Assembly (NCBI RefSeq): GCF_900114345.1 | Contig: NZ_FOZJ01000002.1 | Coordinates: forward strand, 310,001 to 374,000 | Direction of reading: 5' to 3' | Source of the DNA: Microbacterium sp. cf046 | GTDB lineage: Bacteria > Actinomycetota > Actinomycetes > Actinomycetales > Microbacteriaceae | DNA: 64,000 nucleotides | In this document: in pieces, positions 50,698 through 59,623 of the stretch | How the letters are laid out: every line of letters starts with the position of its first letter | How positions within the stretch are numbered: the first letter of the stretch is position 1 | Notes under the pieces: generated by a model | The model's input: the letters and a program-made list of their open reading frames with translations, nothing else | Databases searched by the model: none | What the model was told of the DNA's origin: nothing | Translations under genes and position numbers: made by a program

Positions 50698-52259
50698 TCG
50701 AACGCATTCGGAGACTCCGTCGATCGGACGACTCAGGTGCGGTGCTGGTCACCGTACTCGTAGTGATGTTGGTCGGATTCGTAATTGCCAGCGTCATCGC
50801 AGCATCAGTGCTATTCACAGTGCAGTCGAACGTCGGTAACCGTGGCAGAACCCAGGCATTCATTGCAGCCGAGTCGGGGCGAGACGTCGCACGTGCCGGA
50901 ATAGTTGCTGGTTGCACCTCGACCAGCTTCACCGGTACTGCGCCGACTTTCACAGCGACCATTTACTATCGCGATGGTACGACACGTCCATCGGCAGCGA
51001 CAGACGCAGGCGTAGCCGTAGGGTGCCCCTCCGCGACGACGACGACGGGCGGTTTTGTTGTCATCAGATCGATTGGTACGGGACCTGACGGCTCAACGGC
51101 GACGGTCGACTCCGTCTATCCGTGGACAGCGCCGATCTCGGGCCCCGGAGGGGTAGTCACCTACTTCGCGGGAGGCTTCACGTCAGGCGTGTCCCACTAC
51201 ACCGGTGACCTCGTCCTTCGCAATGGTGACTTCAGCTGTATCCAGGACAGCGTCCTAGATGGCGACCTCTATGTCTTGACGGGCTCGGTCTCGTTTAGCA
51301 ATGGCTGTCGCGTCAACGGCGACATCTGGGCGGCCGGTAACGTCACAAACAACAGCCAAAACGTGCACATTACCGGCAGCATCACGACAAACGGACTTGT
51401 CAGCATGACCGCGAACGGCGGCACATCAGTCGGTGGGAACATCAGCGCGAAGGGCAACGTGACGCTGACCAATCAGGGCAGCAGCACCGCAACCGTCGGT
51501 GGCAACATCACCAGTCGCAACAGCATCAGTGTTGGCACGTCCTGGACGGTGACCGGAGTGAAGACGCCGAACAGCCCAACCGATCCAGTTTTCGATCCGA
51601 CGCTAGCTTGGCTTCTCGGTGCGACAAAGTGGATCGACCTTGATAACACCGGGTGGGGTACCACCTACAGCGCGACGCCGGTTTGCAACCTGGTCAAGAA
51701 CAATCCGAACCCCACGATTGCCTCGCTGATCTCAACCGCGGGAACCCGCCTTGTGCTCGACTTCACGAGTTGCACGAACAACTCCATAACGATCGCTCTT
51801 CCGAACATGACTGTTCGACGAGACGTCGTGATCATCGTGAAGCCCAGTGCTCGACTCCTCGTCGATCTCAGCACGACGATCCAGGACGATGGCAATAAGC
51901 GGCAGTTGTTCTTCGTGCACTCGGACGCGTCGCGTGCATACTCGAGCGGAGCGCCAGTGCCAAACTGCGGAAACGGCAACCAGGCAGACAAGTTCGACAT
52001 CACCGCGAACGTCGACGCCAACCTGCGCGTGATGTTCTACACGGCCTGCGGATTCACTGGCAACGTGAGTGGCAGCCTCAGCGGCCAGTTCTACACGAGT
52101 GAGTCCCCGGACCTTCGGCACGCCAGCTACACCTGCAAGGACATGAGCTGGACTGGGGTCCTGGATCAGCTGGGATGCAAGATCAAGGGCGCTGGTGGCA
52201 TCTCAACGCCGACCACCCCGCCGCAACTCGCAGCGCTCGTGTATCAGTCGGAGCGCTAG
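50688..52259 (+). CDS. PilX-like minor pilin with large repetitive beta-solenoid-like body
   Basis: 523 residues from ATG 50688. Residues 12-45 are a pilin-like helix (DDSG then AVLVTVLVVMLVGFVIASVI) in which the usual Glu+5 is replaced by Thr, as in PilX and GspK proteins that cap the fibre. Residues 165-300 consist of short strands with repeating GD/GN turns (DGDLYVLTG, NGDIWAAGNV, GGNISAKGNV, GGNITSRN), resembling a bactofilin-type or other beta-solenoid. This is several times the size of a normal PilX. A tip adhesin is plausible; that role is inferred. Confidence 0.8.
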   Translation: MLVIERIRRLRRSDDSGAVLVTVLVVMLVGFVIASVIAASVLFTVQSNVGNRGRTQAFIAAESGRDVARAGIVAGCTSTSFTGTAPTFTATIYYRDGTTRPSAATDAGVAVGCPSATTTTGGFVVIRSIGTGPDGSTATVDSVYPWTAPISGPGGVVTYFAGGFTSGVSHYTGDLVLRNGDFSCIQDSVLDGDLYVLTGSVSFSNGCRVNGDIWAAGNVTNNSQNVHITGSITTNGLVSMTANGGTSVGGNISAKGNVTLTNQGSSTATVGGNITSRNSISVGTSWTVTGVKTPNSPTDPVFDPTLAWLLGATKWIDLDNTGWGTTYSATPVCNLVKNNPNPTIASLISTAGTRLVLDFTSCTNNSITIALPNMTVRRDVVIIVKPSARLLVDLSTTIQDDGNKRQLFFVHSDASRAYSSGAPVPNCGNGNQADKFDITANVDANLRVMFYTACGFTGNVSGSLSGQFYTSESPDLRHASYTCKDMSWTGVLDQLGCKIKGAGGISTPTTPPQLAALVYQSER

Positions 52260-52262
52260 CGG

Positions 52263-53096
52263 ATGGATTTGCTGACGCCTGTATTCGTCACGCTTTCGGG
52301 ATTGTTCGGGCTTGCCATCGGATCGTTTCTCAACGTAGTCGCCTACCGCGTACCGGCAGGAATATCCCTGCTTCGAGAGAGTCGATGCCCTCATTGCGAC
52401 GCGCCGATCAAGGCTCGACACAACGTGCCCGTCGTTGGATGGGTTGCGTTGCGTGGCAAGTGCGACTCTTGTGGCGCACCGATCTCGTCGCGATACCCGA
52501 TTGTTGAGGGATTCACCGGCCTTGTCTTTGGCGGCATCACGTGGTTCTTCCTCACATCGGCCGGTGGAGCGACCTGGGCAAGTTCTTCATTGCCACTCGC
52601 ACTCGTCTTGATTGCGTACCTCTACTTCGCAGCAGTCAGCATCGTGCTGACACTCATCGATCTCGACACGCACCGATTGCCGAATGTCATCGTCCTCCCG
52701 AGCTATGCAGTTGCAGCCCTGCTTTTCACTGGCGCCGCACTGCTGAGTGGCGATTGGAACGCGTTGCTGCGAGCGGGGATTGGAATGGCGGCTCTCTACG
52801 CGTTCTACCTCATCCTTCGCCTTGTCCGCCCGAGCGGCATGGGTGGAGGCGACGTCAAACTCGCAGGTGTCGTTGGACTGTATCTCGGATGGATTGGCTG
52901 GGGTGCTCTGGCAGTCGGAGCATTCTTCGCGTTTGTATACGGCGGCGTGTTCGGTATCGCGTTGATCCTCGCCCGTCGAGCCGGGCGACGGACTGCAATT
53001 CCGTTCGGGCCCTGGATAATTCTCGGTGCGTGGACGGGGGTGTTCGCGGGCGAGACAATCGGTCGCGGCTACCTCAGTCTCTATTCAGGAAGTTAG
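52263..53096 (+). CDS. pilD: Prepilin peptidase / N-methyltransferase
   Basis: 277 residues from ATG 52263. The zinc-binding CPHC and CDSC pairs lie at about residues 42-45 and 68-71 in the cytoplasmic methyltransferase-type domain. The two catalytic aspartates are in LIDLDTHRLPN near 138 and GMGGGDVKLAG near 194. Seven or eight transmembrane helices are present. It cuts the four pilin-like proteins encoded upstream at their class III sites. Confidence 0.95.
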   Translation: MDLLTPVFVTLSGLFGLAIGSFLNVVAYRVPAGISLLRESRCPHCDAPIKARHNVPVVGWVALRGKCDSCGAPISSRYPIVEGFTGLVFGGITWFFLTSAGGATWASSSLPLALVLIAYLYFAAVSIVLTLIDLDTHRLPNVIVLPSYAVAALLFTGAALLSGDWNALLRAGIGMAALYAFYLILRLVRPSGMGGGDVKLAGVVGLYLGWIGWGALAVGAFFAFVYGGVFGIALILARRAGRRTAIPFGPWIILGAWTGVFAGETIGRGYLSLYSGS

Positions 53097-53109
53097 GGAG
53101 GGTCCACAC

Positions 53110-54126
53110 ATGGCGAGAACTGTCGTCGCATTGGAAGTGACCGAAGAGAGCGTGCGCGCCGCGGAGGTCACCGTCGCTCGATCGCCACAACTGGTCGGGT
53201 ACGGAGAGGTTCCGCTGCCGGCGGACGCGGCGAAGGACTCGGAGATCATCGACCCCGGCGCGATTGCAGTCGCATTGCGCCAACTGTGGACTGGAGCACG
53301 GTTCAAGGCCAAAGAGGTTACGCTCGGCGTCGCCAGCCGCCGTATTCTCGTACGCGAGTACACAACTCAGGCGATGCGCCCCGACCTGTTGCGAGACGCG
53401 TTGCCCTACCAGGTACAAGATTTGCTGCCGGTTCCTGCGAGCCAAGCGGTGCTCGACTTCTTCCCGCTTTCGCAAGAAGGCGACCAAGTTAGCGGCCTTC
53501 TCGTTGCCGCAGTGTCCGAGTCCATCGAACAGATCATCTCGACTCTGGACAAAGTGAAGATCCGAACGCGGCACGTTGACTTGACCTCTTTTGGCCTCGC
53601 GCGAGCATCCACAGCGGTATCCGGCCCGGGCGAATCAGTGGCTGTTGTGTTTGTAGGGGATCACACGACACAGGTTGTTGTCGCTCGCGGTGGCGTTCCG
53701 CAGTTCGTGCGAATCCTGCCCATCGACATGCCGACAGCGGCCGTTGCCCGGCGCTCAGGACAGGTCGAGCATCTCTTGGTCGAGCAACATGCTCCTGAGA
53801 CCATCCCTGCAGGAGCGATTCGCACTCGAGGAACTCAGCGTGGCATTGCCAACAGCCCTGCCGTGACAGATCTCGCTGGCCGCGTACGCAGCACCCTCTC
53901 ATTCTTCGCGACTCGGCCTGGCGCGGTACCGCTTAGCACCGTTCTCGTTTCGGGCGCAGGAATTGCCGCCGAGGGCGCTTTGGCCGCCCTGACGAACGCG
54001 CTCGACGTACCAATTCGAGTGATCACCGTCGCGGACGTGATTGGAATGAAGGCCGCCCTCCCGACGGGTGATCTGCCCCTCAACCTCGTCAGCACAGTCG
54101 GCATCGCGCTAGGAGAAGGACAATGA
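53110..54126 (+). CDS. pilM: Type IV pilus assembly protein PilM
   Basis: 338 residues from ATG 53110, with AGGGAGGG upstream. The actin-like ATPase fold is indicated by VVALEVTEESVRAAEVTVAR at the start, SVAVVFVGDHTTQVVVARGG near 178 and TVLVSGAGIAAEGALAAL near 280. PilM binds the cytoplasmic tail of PilN and forms the ring that couples the ATPases to the platform. The end overlaps pilN. Confidence 0.9.
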   Translation: MARTVVALEVTEESVRAAEVTVARSPQLVGYGEVPLPADAAKDSEIIDPGAIAVALRQLWTGARFKAKEVTLGVASRRILVREYTTQAMRPDLLRDALPYQVQDLLPVPASQAVLDFFPLSQEGDQVSGLLVAAVSESIEQIISTLDKVKIRTRHVDLTSFGLARASTAVSGPGESVAVVFVGDHTTQVVVARGGVPQFVRILPIDMPTAAVARRSGQVEHLLVEQHAPETIPAGAIRTRGTQRGIANSPAVTDLAGRVRSTLSFFATRPGAVPLSTVLVSGAGIAAEGALAALTNALDVPIRVITVADVIGMKAALPTGDLPLNLVSTVGIALGEGQ

Positions 54127-54776
54127 TGGCTCGCGTCGTCACGCCCGCCTTTGCGGGGATGCCCAGGCTCAATCTCATGCCTCGTGTCGAGGTCGAGCGT
54201 CGTGAGCGCGAAGCGCTCACCCGAAAATGGGTATGGGGTGTGCTCGGCGCTGTATTGATCACATTGCTCATCATCGGTGCAGCATTCGCATTCAAGTGGC
54301 TGGCAGACCAGCGACTCGTCGCTGAGCAGGCCAAGACGAACGACCTTCTTCTCGAGCTGTCGGCGCTTTCGGAGGTCAGCCGGTCACTTGCAGCCGAGGA
54401 GGAGTTGACGCAATTTCGGTCGGAGGCCATGGCATCCGACTTCGCTTGGGCTCCGGTCATCGCCAAGGTGGCAAGCGTGCTCCCCGCAGATGTGATCCTC
54501 ACCGGCTTCGACCTTGCGAGTGGCGGCGCAGGACAGACTGACGAGCCGACATCCGAGATCGGCCTTGAGGGCACCTTCGCACTCGACAGCCCCAACCCAA
54601 TCGACATCGTGGGAGTCGTTCGTGCTCTGCGGGCCGTCGATGGGGTGCTGTATGCGGACGGACAGGCGGTAACTGCGAGCACGGTCACTGAAGGCCGATT
54701 CGCATACCAACTGACAGTGAGCTTCGATCAATCGATCTACTCCAGTGCCTACGTTGCCGAAGAGGAGGCCGACTGA
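54123..54776 (+). CDS. pilN: Type IV pilus assembly protein PilN
   Basis: 217 residues from ATG 54123 (a second ATG follows). The PilM-binding N-terminal motif is present as PRLNLMPRVEVERRERE (about residues 14-30). One transmembrane helix follows (residues 38-62), then a coiled coil and a ferredoxin-like outer domain. In monoderms PilN and PilO link the inner platform to the wall. It overlaps pilM by 4 bp and pilO by 1 bp. Confidence 0.85.
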   Translation: MMARVVTPAFAGMPRLNLMPRVEVERREREALTRKWVWGVLGAVLITLLIIGAAFAFKWLADQRLVAEQAKTNDLLLELSALSEVSRSLAAEEELTQFRSEAMASDFAWAPVIAKVASVLPADVILTGFDLASGGAGQTDEPTSEIGLEGTFALDSPNPIDIVGVVRALRAVDGVLYADGQAVTASTVTEGRFAYQLTVSFDQSIYSSAYVAEEEAD

Positions 54777-55459
54777 TGCCAAAGCAACTCATCACCATCA
54801 TCGGGTTGATCGTTTCGCTGGGGGTTATCGCCCTCGGCGTTGCTCTGATCGCGGTGCCAATGGTCGTTAGTTCGTTTTCAGTGGATGCGCAGACCGCCTC
54901 AGTGGCTGCAACCAACGCCGTGTATCAGTCGCAGGTTGATGTCCTCACAGAGGAGGCGGCTCGCCAGGACGAGATCGATGCATCGGTAGCTCAGCTTCAG
55001 GCGCAAATTCCCTCGACGGGGCAGTTGGATGACGTGTTCGAGGTCGTCGGCAATGCGGCCGCTTCGTCGGGAGTTCGTATCGTCAGCGTGACTGCAGGGC
55101 AATCTTCACCTTTTGTCGCTCGCACTGGCGTAACGGACGACGCGGATGTCGCGCCCACGGAACCCACCCCAGCGCCAACGCCCGAACCCTCGGAAGGCGC
55201 GAGCGACGGCTCCACAGGTGAGGGCACAACTACCGACACCGGTACCGGCACAACCGGTGACGAAGCGCTGAGCGGACGGCAGCAAGTCGACTTCACCATT
55301 CTTGTGAACGCGTCCGATATGGGCCGGGTGACGGCATTTCTCGATGCGCTTCGCTCCGGCACTCGCCTCTTCAGCAGCATCAACGCGATGTCCGCAACAT
55401 CGGGCGACGGAATCGAAGTGCAAGTCGACGGGCTGACCTATGTGGATGTGGAGGGCTGA
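54776..55459 (+). CDS. pilO: PilO-like protein with inserted disordered linker
   Basis: 227 residues. One N-terminal transmembrane helix (residues 6-30) is followed by a coiled coil (QSQVDVLTEEAARQDEIDAS) and a ferredoxin-like domain beginning QLDDVFEVVGNAAASSGVRI. Within that domain a Thr/Pro/Glu/Gly-rich insert of about 45 residues (PTEPTPAPTPEPSEGASDGS and onward) is unusual. Identity rests mainly on position between pilN and pilT and on the fold pattern. Confidence 0.8.
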   Translation: MPKQLITIIGLIVSLGVIALGVALIAVPMVVSSFSVDAQTASVAATNAVYQSQVDVLTEEAARQDEIDASVAQLQAQIPSTGQLDDVFEVVGNAAASSGVRIVSVTAGQSSPFVARTGVTDDADVAPTEPTPAPTPEPSEGASDGSTGEGTTTDTGTGTTGDEALSGRQQVDFTILVNASDMGRVTAFLDALRSGTRLFSSINAMSATSGDGIEVQVDGLTYVDVEG

Positions 55460-55461
55460 CA

Positions 55462-56601
55462 TTGGACAATCGCGAGCTCGAGATCCTTCTAACCGAGGGC
55501 GCGAGGCATCGCGCCTCGGACGTGCACATCACGGCGGATCGCCCACCGCTGATGAGGGTTGACGGCGATCTTGTCGCCGTGCCCGGCTACGAGGCAGCTC
55601 TGTCAGAGGCCTGGGTCGAGGCGGCCGCTCTGAGTCTGATGGGCCCAGCCCAACGCGACGAGTTTGCAGAGCGCCACGAAGTCGACCTGGCGCATGCTGC
55701 GCCAGGACTTGGCAGATTCCGCGTCAACGCATTCCGCCAACTGGGATCGCTTGCGATCGCGCTGCGGTTCATCCCTGATCGGGTGTACTCACTTGAAGAG
55801 CTGGGCGCCCCCGCCATCGCGCGTGATCTTGCGCTGAAGCCCCGAGGCCTTGTGCTGCTCACCGGGCCGACTGGCTCAGGAAAGTCGACGACCTTGACCG
55901 CAATGGTCGACATCATCAATGAACTGGTGCCTGCGCACGTGATCACGATCGAGGATCCGATCGAGTTCCACCACGAGAGCAAACTGTCACTGATTCATCA
56001 GCGTGAGATCGGCACGGACACAGGCTCCTTCGCGGAGGCCTTGCGTCGCGTTCTCCGCCAGGACCCGGACGTCATCCTGATCGGTGAACTTCGCGATCCG
56101 GAGTCGATCAGGGCAGCCCTTTCGGCAGCAGAGACCGGGCATCTCGTCCTGTCCACTCTCCACACACAGGGCGCCGCCAAGAGCATCAACCGAATCGTGG
56201 ACGTATTTCCGGCCGATCAGCAGGCTCAGATCCGAACGCAGCTCGGCGACACCCTTCAGGGCGTGATCAGCCAGACGCTGATGCCCCTGTCGCAAACTGA
56301 GGGCCGCACAATCGCGACTGAGGTGCTCATCAACACGCCCGCGGTCGCGAATATGATCCGCGAGGGGCACGTCGCGCAGCTTTACTCTGCGATGCAAGCG
56401 GGCGCCGCGGTCGGCATGCATACGCTCGATCAGGATCTGAAGCGCCTTGTCGAGGAGGGTGTCATCGCACAGCACGTCGCGAAGGCATTCGCCGTCGACC
56501 CGAAGAACCTCGACGACGTCCAGATTCGCTCGATGGATCTCGACGCGGAGGCATGGTCAACCCACGCCGGCGAGTGGCATCACCAGACTACGGAGGCATG
56601 A
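55462..56601 (+). CDS. pilT: Twitching motility ATPase PilT
   Basis: 379 residues from a TTG start, supported by GGAGGG seven bases upstream. Walker A GPTGSGKSTTL near residue 135, Asp box TIEDPIEFHH near 163, Walker B DPDVILIGELRDPES near 200, and the His box TGHLVLSTLHTQGA near 224 identify a PilT-type hexameric ATPase. The AIRNLIRE-type motif appears as ANMIREGHVAQLYSAMQ, diagnostic of PilT. It retracts pili, so this system should support twitching or DNA uptake. Confidence 0.94.
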   Translation: MDNRELEILLTEGARHRASDVHITADRPPLMRVDGDLVAVPGYEAALSEAWVEAAALSLMGPAQRDEFAERHEVDLAHAAPGLGRFRVNAFRQLGSLAIALRFIPDRVYSLEELGAPAIARDLALKPRGLVLLTGPTGSGKSTTLTAMVDIINELVPAHVITIEDPIEFHHESKLSLIHQREIGTDTGSFAEALRRVLRQDPDVILIGELRDPESIRAALSAAETGHLVLSTLHTQGAAKSINRIVDVFPADQQAQIRTQLGDTLQGVISQTLMPLSQTEGRTIATEVLINTPAVANMIREGHVAQLYSAMQAGAAVGMHTLDQDLKRLVEEGVIAQHVAKAFAVDPKNLDDVQIRSMDLDAEAWSTHAGEWHHQTTEA

Positions 56602-56602
56602 G

Positions 56603-57838
56603 ATGGCTGTTGCACAGCAGTTCGTGTATCGAGCAATCGACCCACGCGGGGGCGCGATCGTCAAGGGGACAATCGAGGCTGGCACGGAAGCAGCGGTCAC
56701 GAGCAAGCTGAAAGCGCAGGGGCTGACACCACTTGAGGTCACGCTCAAGTCGAACACTGGCCTCAATCGCGACCTGAAGATTCCCGGTCTGAGCACCGCG
56801 GTCTCCGCAAAGTCGCTTGCTGTCTTCGCGCGTCAGATGTCGGGACTGATCAATGCAGGGTTGCCGCTGATGCGCACCCTCTCGATCCTCATCGAGCAGA
56901 CGGAGGACAAGAAGCTGCAGCCCGCGCTTGTCGCGGTGCAGGGTGACATCGAAAGTGGCTCCTCCTTTTCTGCGGCGCTCGCGCGGCATCCGCAAACGTT
57001 TCCACCCCTGATGCTCAGCATCGTCCGAGTGGGGGAGACGGGCGGTTTCCTCGGGCAGGCATTGGCTTCCATCGCGGATAACTACAAGAGCGAAGCCGAA
57101 CTGCAGAACAAGATTCGAGCCGCTGTCACGTATCCAATCATTGTCCTGATCATCGCCATGATCGGCGTCACAGTGATGGTGACATTCGTCGTACCGGTGT
57201 TCGAGAAGATGTTCGAAGGCATCGGTGGAGCTCTACCTCTCCCTACCCAGATCCTTGTGAATATCTCGCACAACATGTACTGGATTCTCCCGCTTGTGCT
57301 GGTGATCATCCTGGCGGTCTGGATCTGGTGGTCGCGCAACAAGAACACCGAACAGATGCGGCGGATCGTCGATCCGATCAAGCTCAAGCTGCCCGTATTC
57401 GGCAAGTTGACGACGAAGATCGCGGTCGCCCGCTTTTCGCGCAACTTGTCGATGATGCTGAACGCTGGTGTGCCGATCATTCAGGCGCTGTCGATCGTCG
57501 CGCAGGCATCCAATAACTGGAAGATCGAGCAGGCGATCCGCGACGTTCAAGAGTCCATTCGTGAGGGAAAGTCATTTGCTGGCCCGCTCGCGAAGGCCGA
57601 AGTATTTCCCACAATGGTGTCGCAGATGGTCTCAGTCGGCGAGGAGTCCGGAACCCTCGTTGAGATGCTCGCCAGCATCGCAGAGTTCTACGAGGACGAA
57701 GTCGAGACTGCGACGGGCCAACTCTCCTCCGCGATCGAACCTCTTCTGATCGTCGTTCTCGGCGTGGTGATCGGTGGAATGGTGATCTCGCTTTACCTGC
57801 CGATCTTCACGCTCTACGCCGACCTCGCTAACCAGTAG
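56603..57838 (+). CDS. pilC: Type IV pilus platform protein PilC
   Basis: 411 residues from ATG 56603, with GGAGG upstream. Two GspF domains are present (about residues 72-195 and 275-398), each with LSxMLxAGVPxxxAL-type patterns (FARQMSGLINAGLPLMRTLS, FSRNLSMMLNAGVPIIQALS), and three transmembrane helices. It is the inner-membrane platform rotated by PilB and PilT. Last gene of the plus-strand operon, 20 bp from the convergent pilB end. Confidence 0.95.
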   Translation: MAVAQQFVYRAIDPRGGAIVKGTIEAGTEAAVTSKLKAQGLTPLEVTLKSNTGLNRDLKIPGLSTAVSAKSLAVFARQMSGLINAGLPLMRTLSILIEQTEDKKLQPALVAVQGDIESGSSFSAALARHPQTFPPLMLSIVRVGETGGFLGQALASIADNYKSEAELQNKIRAAVTYPIIVLIIAMIGVTVMVTFVVPVFEKMFEGIGGALPLPTQILVNISHNMYWILPLVLVIILAVWIWWSRNKNTEQMRRIVDPIKLKLPVFGKLTTKIAVARFSRNLSMMLNAGVPIIQALSIVAQASNNWKIEQAIRDVQESIREGKSFAGPLAKAEVFPTMVSQMVSVGEESGTLVEMLASIAEFYEDEVETATGQLSSAIEPLLIVVLGVVIGGMVISLYLPIFTLYADLANQ

Positions 57839-57858
57839 TTCGGAATTTCGCGCCCTGG

Positions 57859-59526
57859 TCACACTGTGACGCGGAGGACCTCTTCGATCGTTGTCAGGCC
57901 CTGGGCAACCTTCGACCAGCCGTCGTCGCGCAGGGAGATCATGCCCTGCTCCAGCGCGACCTGGCGGATCTCGCCGCCGGTGGCACGGGTCACGACGAGC
58001 GACTCCAGCTCCTCACTCAGCGACATCACCTCATGCAACGCGACTCGACCGCGATAGCCAGTATTCGAGCAGGCAGCGCAGCCCACCGCTTTGAACAGCT
58101 GCGGCAAATCACTTGGGTCGTGTGGGAATCCGAGTGCTACGAGCACATCGGTCGGTTCCGTAACAGCAACCTTGCACTTCACGCAAAGCCTCCGGGCAAG
58201 ACGCTGAGCAATGACCGCGGTCAGGGCCGTCGCGACGAGGAACGGCTCGCAGCCGATCTCCGTCAATCGGGTGAGTGCGCTCGGCGCATCGTTCGTGTGC
58301 AAAGTTGAGAGCACCAGGTGACCCGTCAGCGCAGCCTCGATCGAGATGTTGGCCGTTTCAAAGTCCCGGATCTCACCGACGAGCACTACGTCGGGGTCGG
58401 ATCGCAGGATCGAGCGCAGCGCGCTCGAGAAGGTGAGGCCAGCACGATTGTTCACCTGCACCTGGTTGATGCCCGCGATGCGGTACTCCACAGGGTCTTC
58501 GACCGTGATCACATTGATTGTGGGGTTCGCCACGGCACGAAGCGCGGTATAGAGGCTCGTCGACTTTCCGGACCCGGTCGGGCCGGTCGCCAGGATCATT
58601 CCATGCGGCTGCGTGATCGCCGAGCGGAAGCGCTGATCGTTCGTCGGCGAGAACAGCAGGTCGCGCATCGTCATCACCTGGCCGGTGTTGTCGAGGATTC
58701 GCATGACGATCTTCTCTCCCCACACGGTCGGCAGTGTCGCAACACGAAGGTCGATCGAGCGGCCCTCGTGAGTGACCGACAGACGACCGTCCTGAGGGCG
58801 CCGCTTCTCCGCGATGTCGATCGACGACATGATCTTCAGGCGCGAAATGATGCCATCCTGAATCGCTCGGTCGGCCTTCTGCATCTCGTGCAGCACACCG
58901 TCGATGCGGAACCGGACGGTCAGCTGGAACTCACCAGGCTCGACGTGGATGTCACTCGCGCGGTCGTTGATGGCCTGGGCAATCAACAGGTTGACGAACC
59001 GGACGATGGGGGCGTCGGCATCCTGCTCTTCGAGAGTCTCGGTGAACGTGTTCTGGGTCGTCTGCGACGTCTCCTCGATGGCGCTCGACAGCTCGCTGAG
59101 TTCTTCGTCGGATCGGAGGAAGCGCTCGAACATCTGGGCCAGCGCATCCTGGGCCACGACGACCGGCTCCACGAAGAGATCCGTGACGCTCGCGACGTCA
59201 TCCAGGGCGACGATGTCATTGGGGTCGAGAATTCCGACAGTGAGCCGCTCGTTTCGGCGGTCGATCGGGATGAGCTGGTACTTGCGGCACAGGGGTCCGG
59301 GGACGAGTCCGATGACGCTCGGGTCGAGGGCCATGTTCGAGAGGTCGACGTACCGGTGTCCGGTATGCAGCGCGATCGCCTCGGCGAGCTGGGCTTCAGT
59401 GACCTGACCCTGAGAGACCAGATAGCGGCCCAACTCGGTCGTATCGCCATACTGACCGAGCGCGACCGACATCTCGGCCGCGCGCACGGCTCCGGTGAGC
59501 ACAAGCGTCTGTGCGAGTCCTCGCAT
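57859..59526 (-). CDS. pilB: Type IV pilus extension ATPase PilB
   Basis: 555 residues. An MshEN-type N-terminal domain (residues 25-150, the c-di-GMP-binding fold in some relatives) precedes the ATPase domain: Walker A GPTGSGKSTSLYTAL near 317, Walker B DPDVVLVGEIRD near 380, His box TGHLVLSTLHTND near 406. The zinc-binding cysteines are CVKC near 443 and CAAC near 482. It drives pilus assembly. It is convergent with the rest of the locus and must have its own promoter, so extension can be set separately from retraction. Confidence 0.95.
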   Translation of the reverse strand: MRGLAQTLVLTGAVRAAEMSVALGQYGDTTELGRYLVSQGQVTEAQLAEAIALHTGHRYVDLSNMALDPSVIGLVPGPLCRKYQLIPIDRRNERLTVGILDPNDIVALDDVASVTDLFVEPVVVAQDALAQMFERFLRSDEELSELSSAIEETSQTTQNTFTETLEEQDADAPIVRFVNLLIAQAINDRASDIHVEPGEFQLTVRFRIDGVLHEMQKADRAIQDGIISRLKIMSSIDIAEKRRPQDGRLSVTHEGRSIDLRVATLPTVWGEKIVMRILDNTGQVMTMRDLLFSPTNDQRFRSAITQPHGMILATGPTGSGKSTSLYTALRAVANPTINVITVEDPVEYRIAGINQVQVNNRAGLTFSSALRSILRSDPDVVLVGEIRDFETANISIEAALTGHLVLSTLHTNDAPSALTRLTEIGCEPFLVATALTAVIAQRLARRLCVKCKVAVTEPTDVLVALGFPHDPSDLPQLFKAVGCAACSNTGYRGRVALHEVMSLSEELESLVVTRATGGEIRQVALEQGMISLRDDGWSKVAQGLTTIEEVLRVTV

Positions 59527-59623
59527 GTGAATTCCCCAATCCCCAGTGCCATCTTAGGAGCCTGCCGCGCGCTCGGAGTCAAGTGCCTGAAGACCGATCG
59601 AACGGGCGGCTAACCTCGGACGC

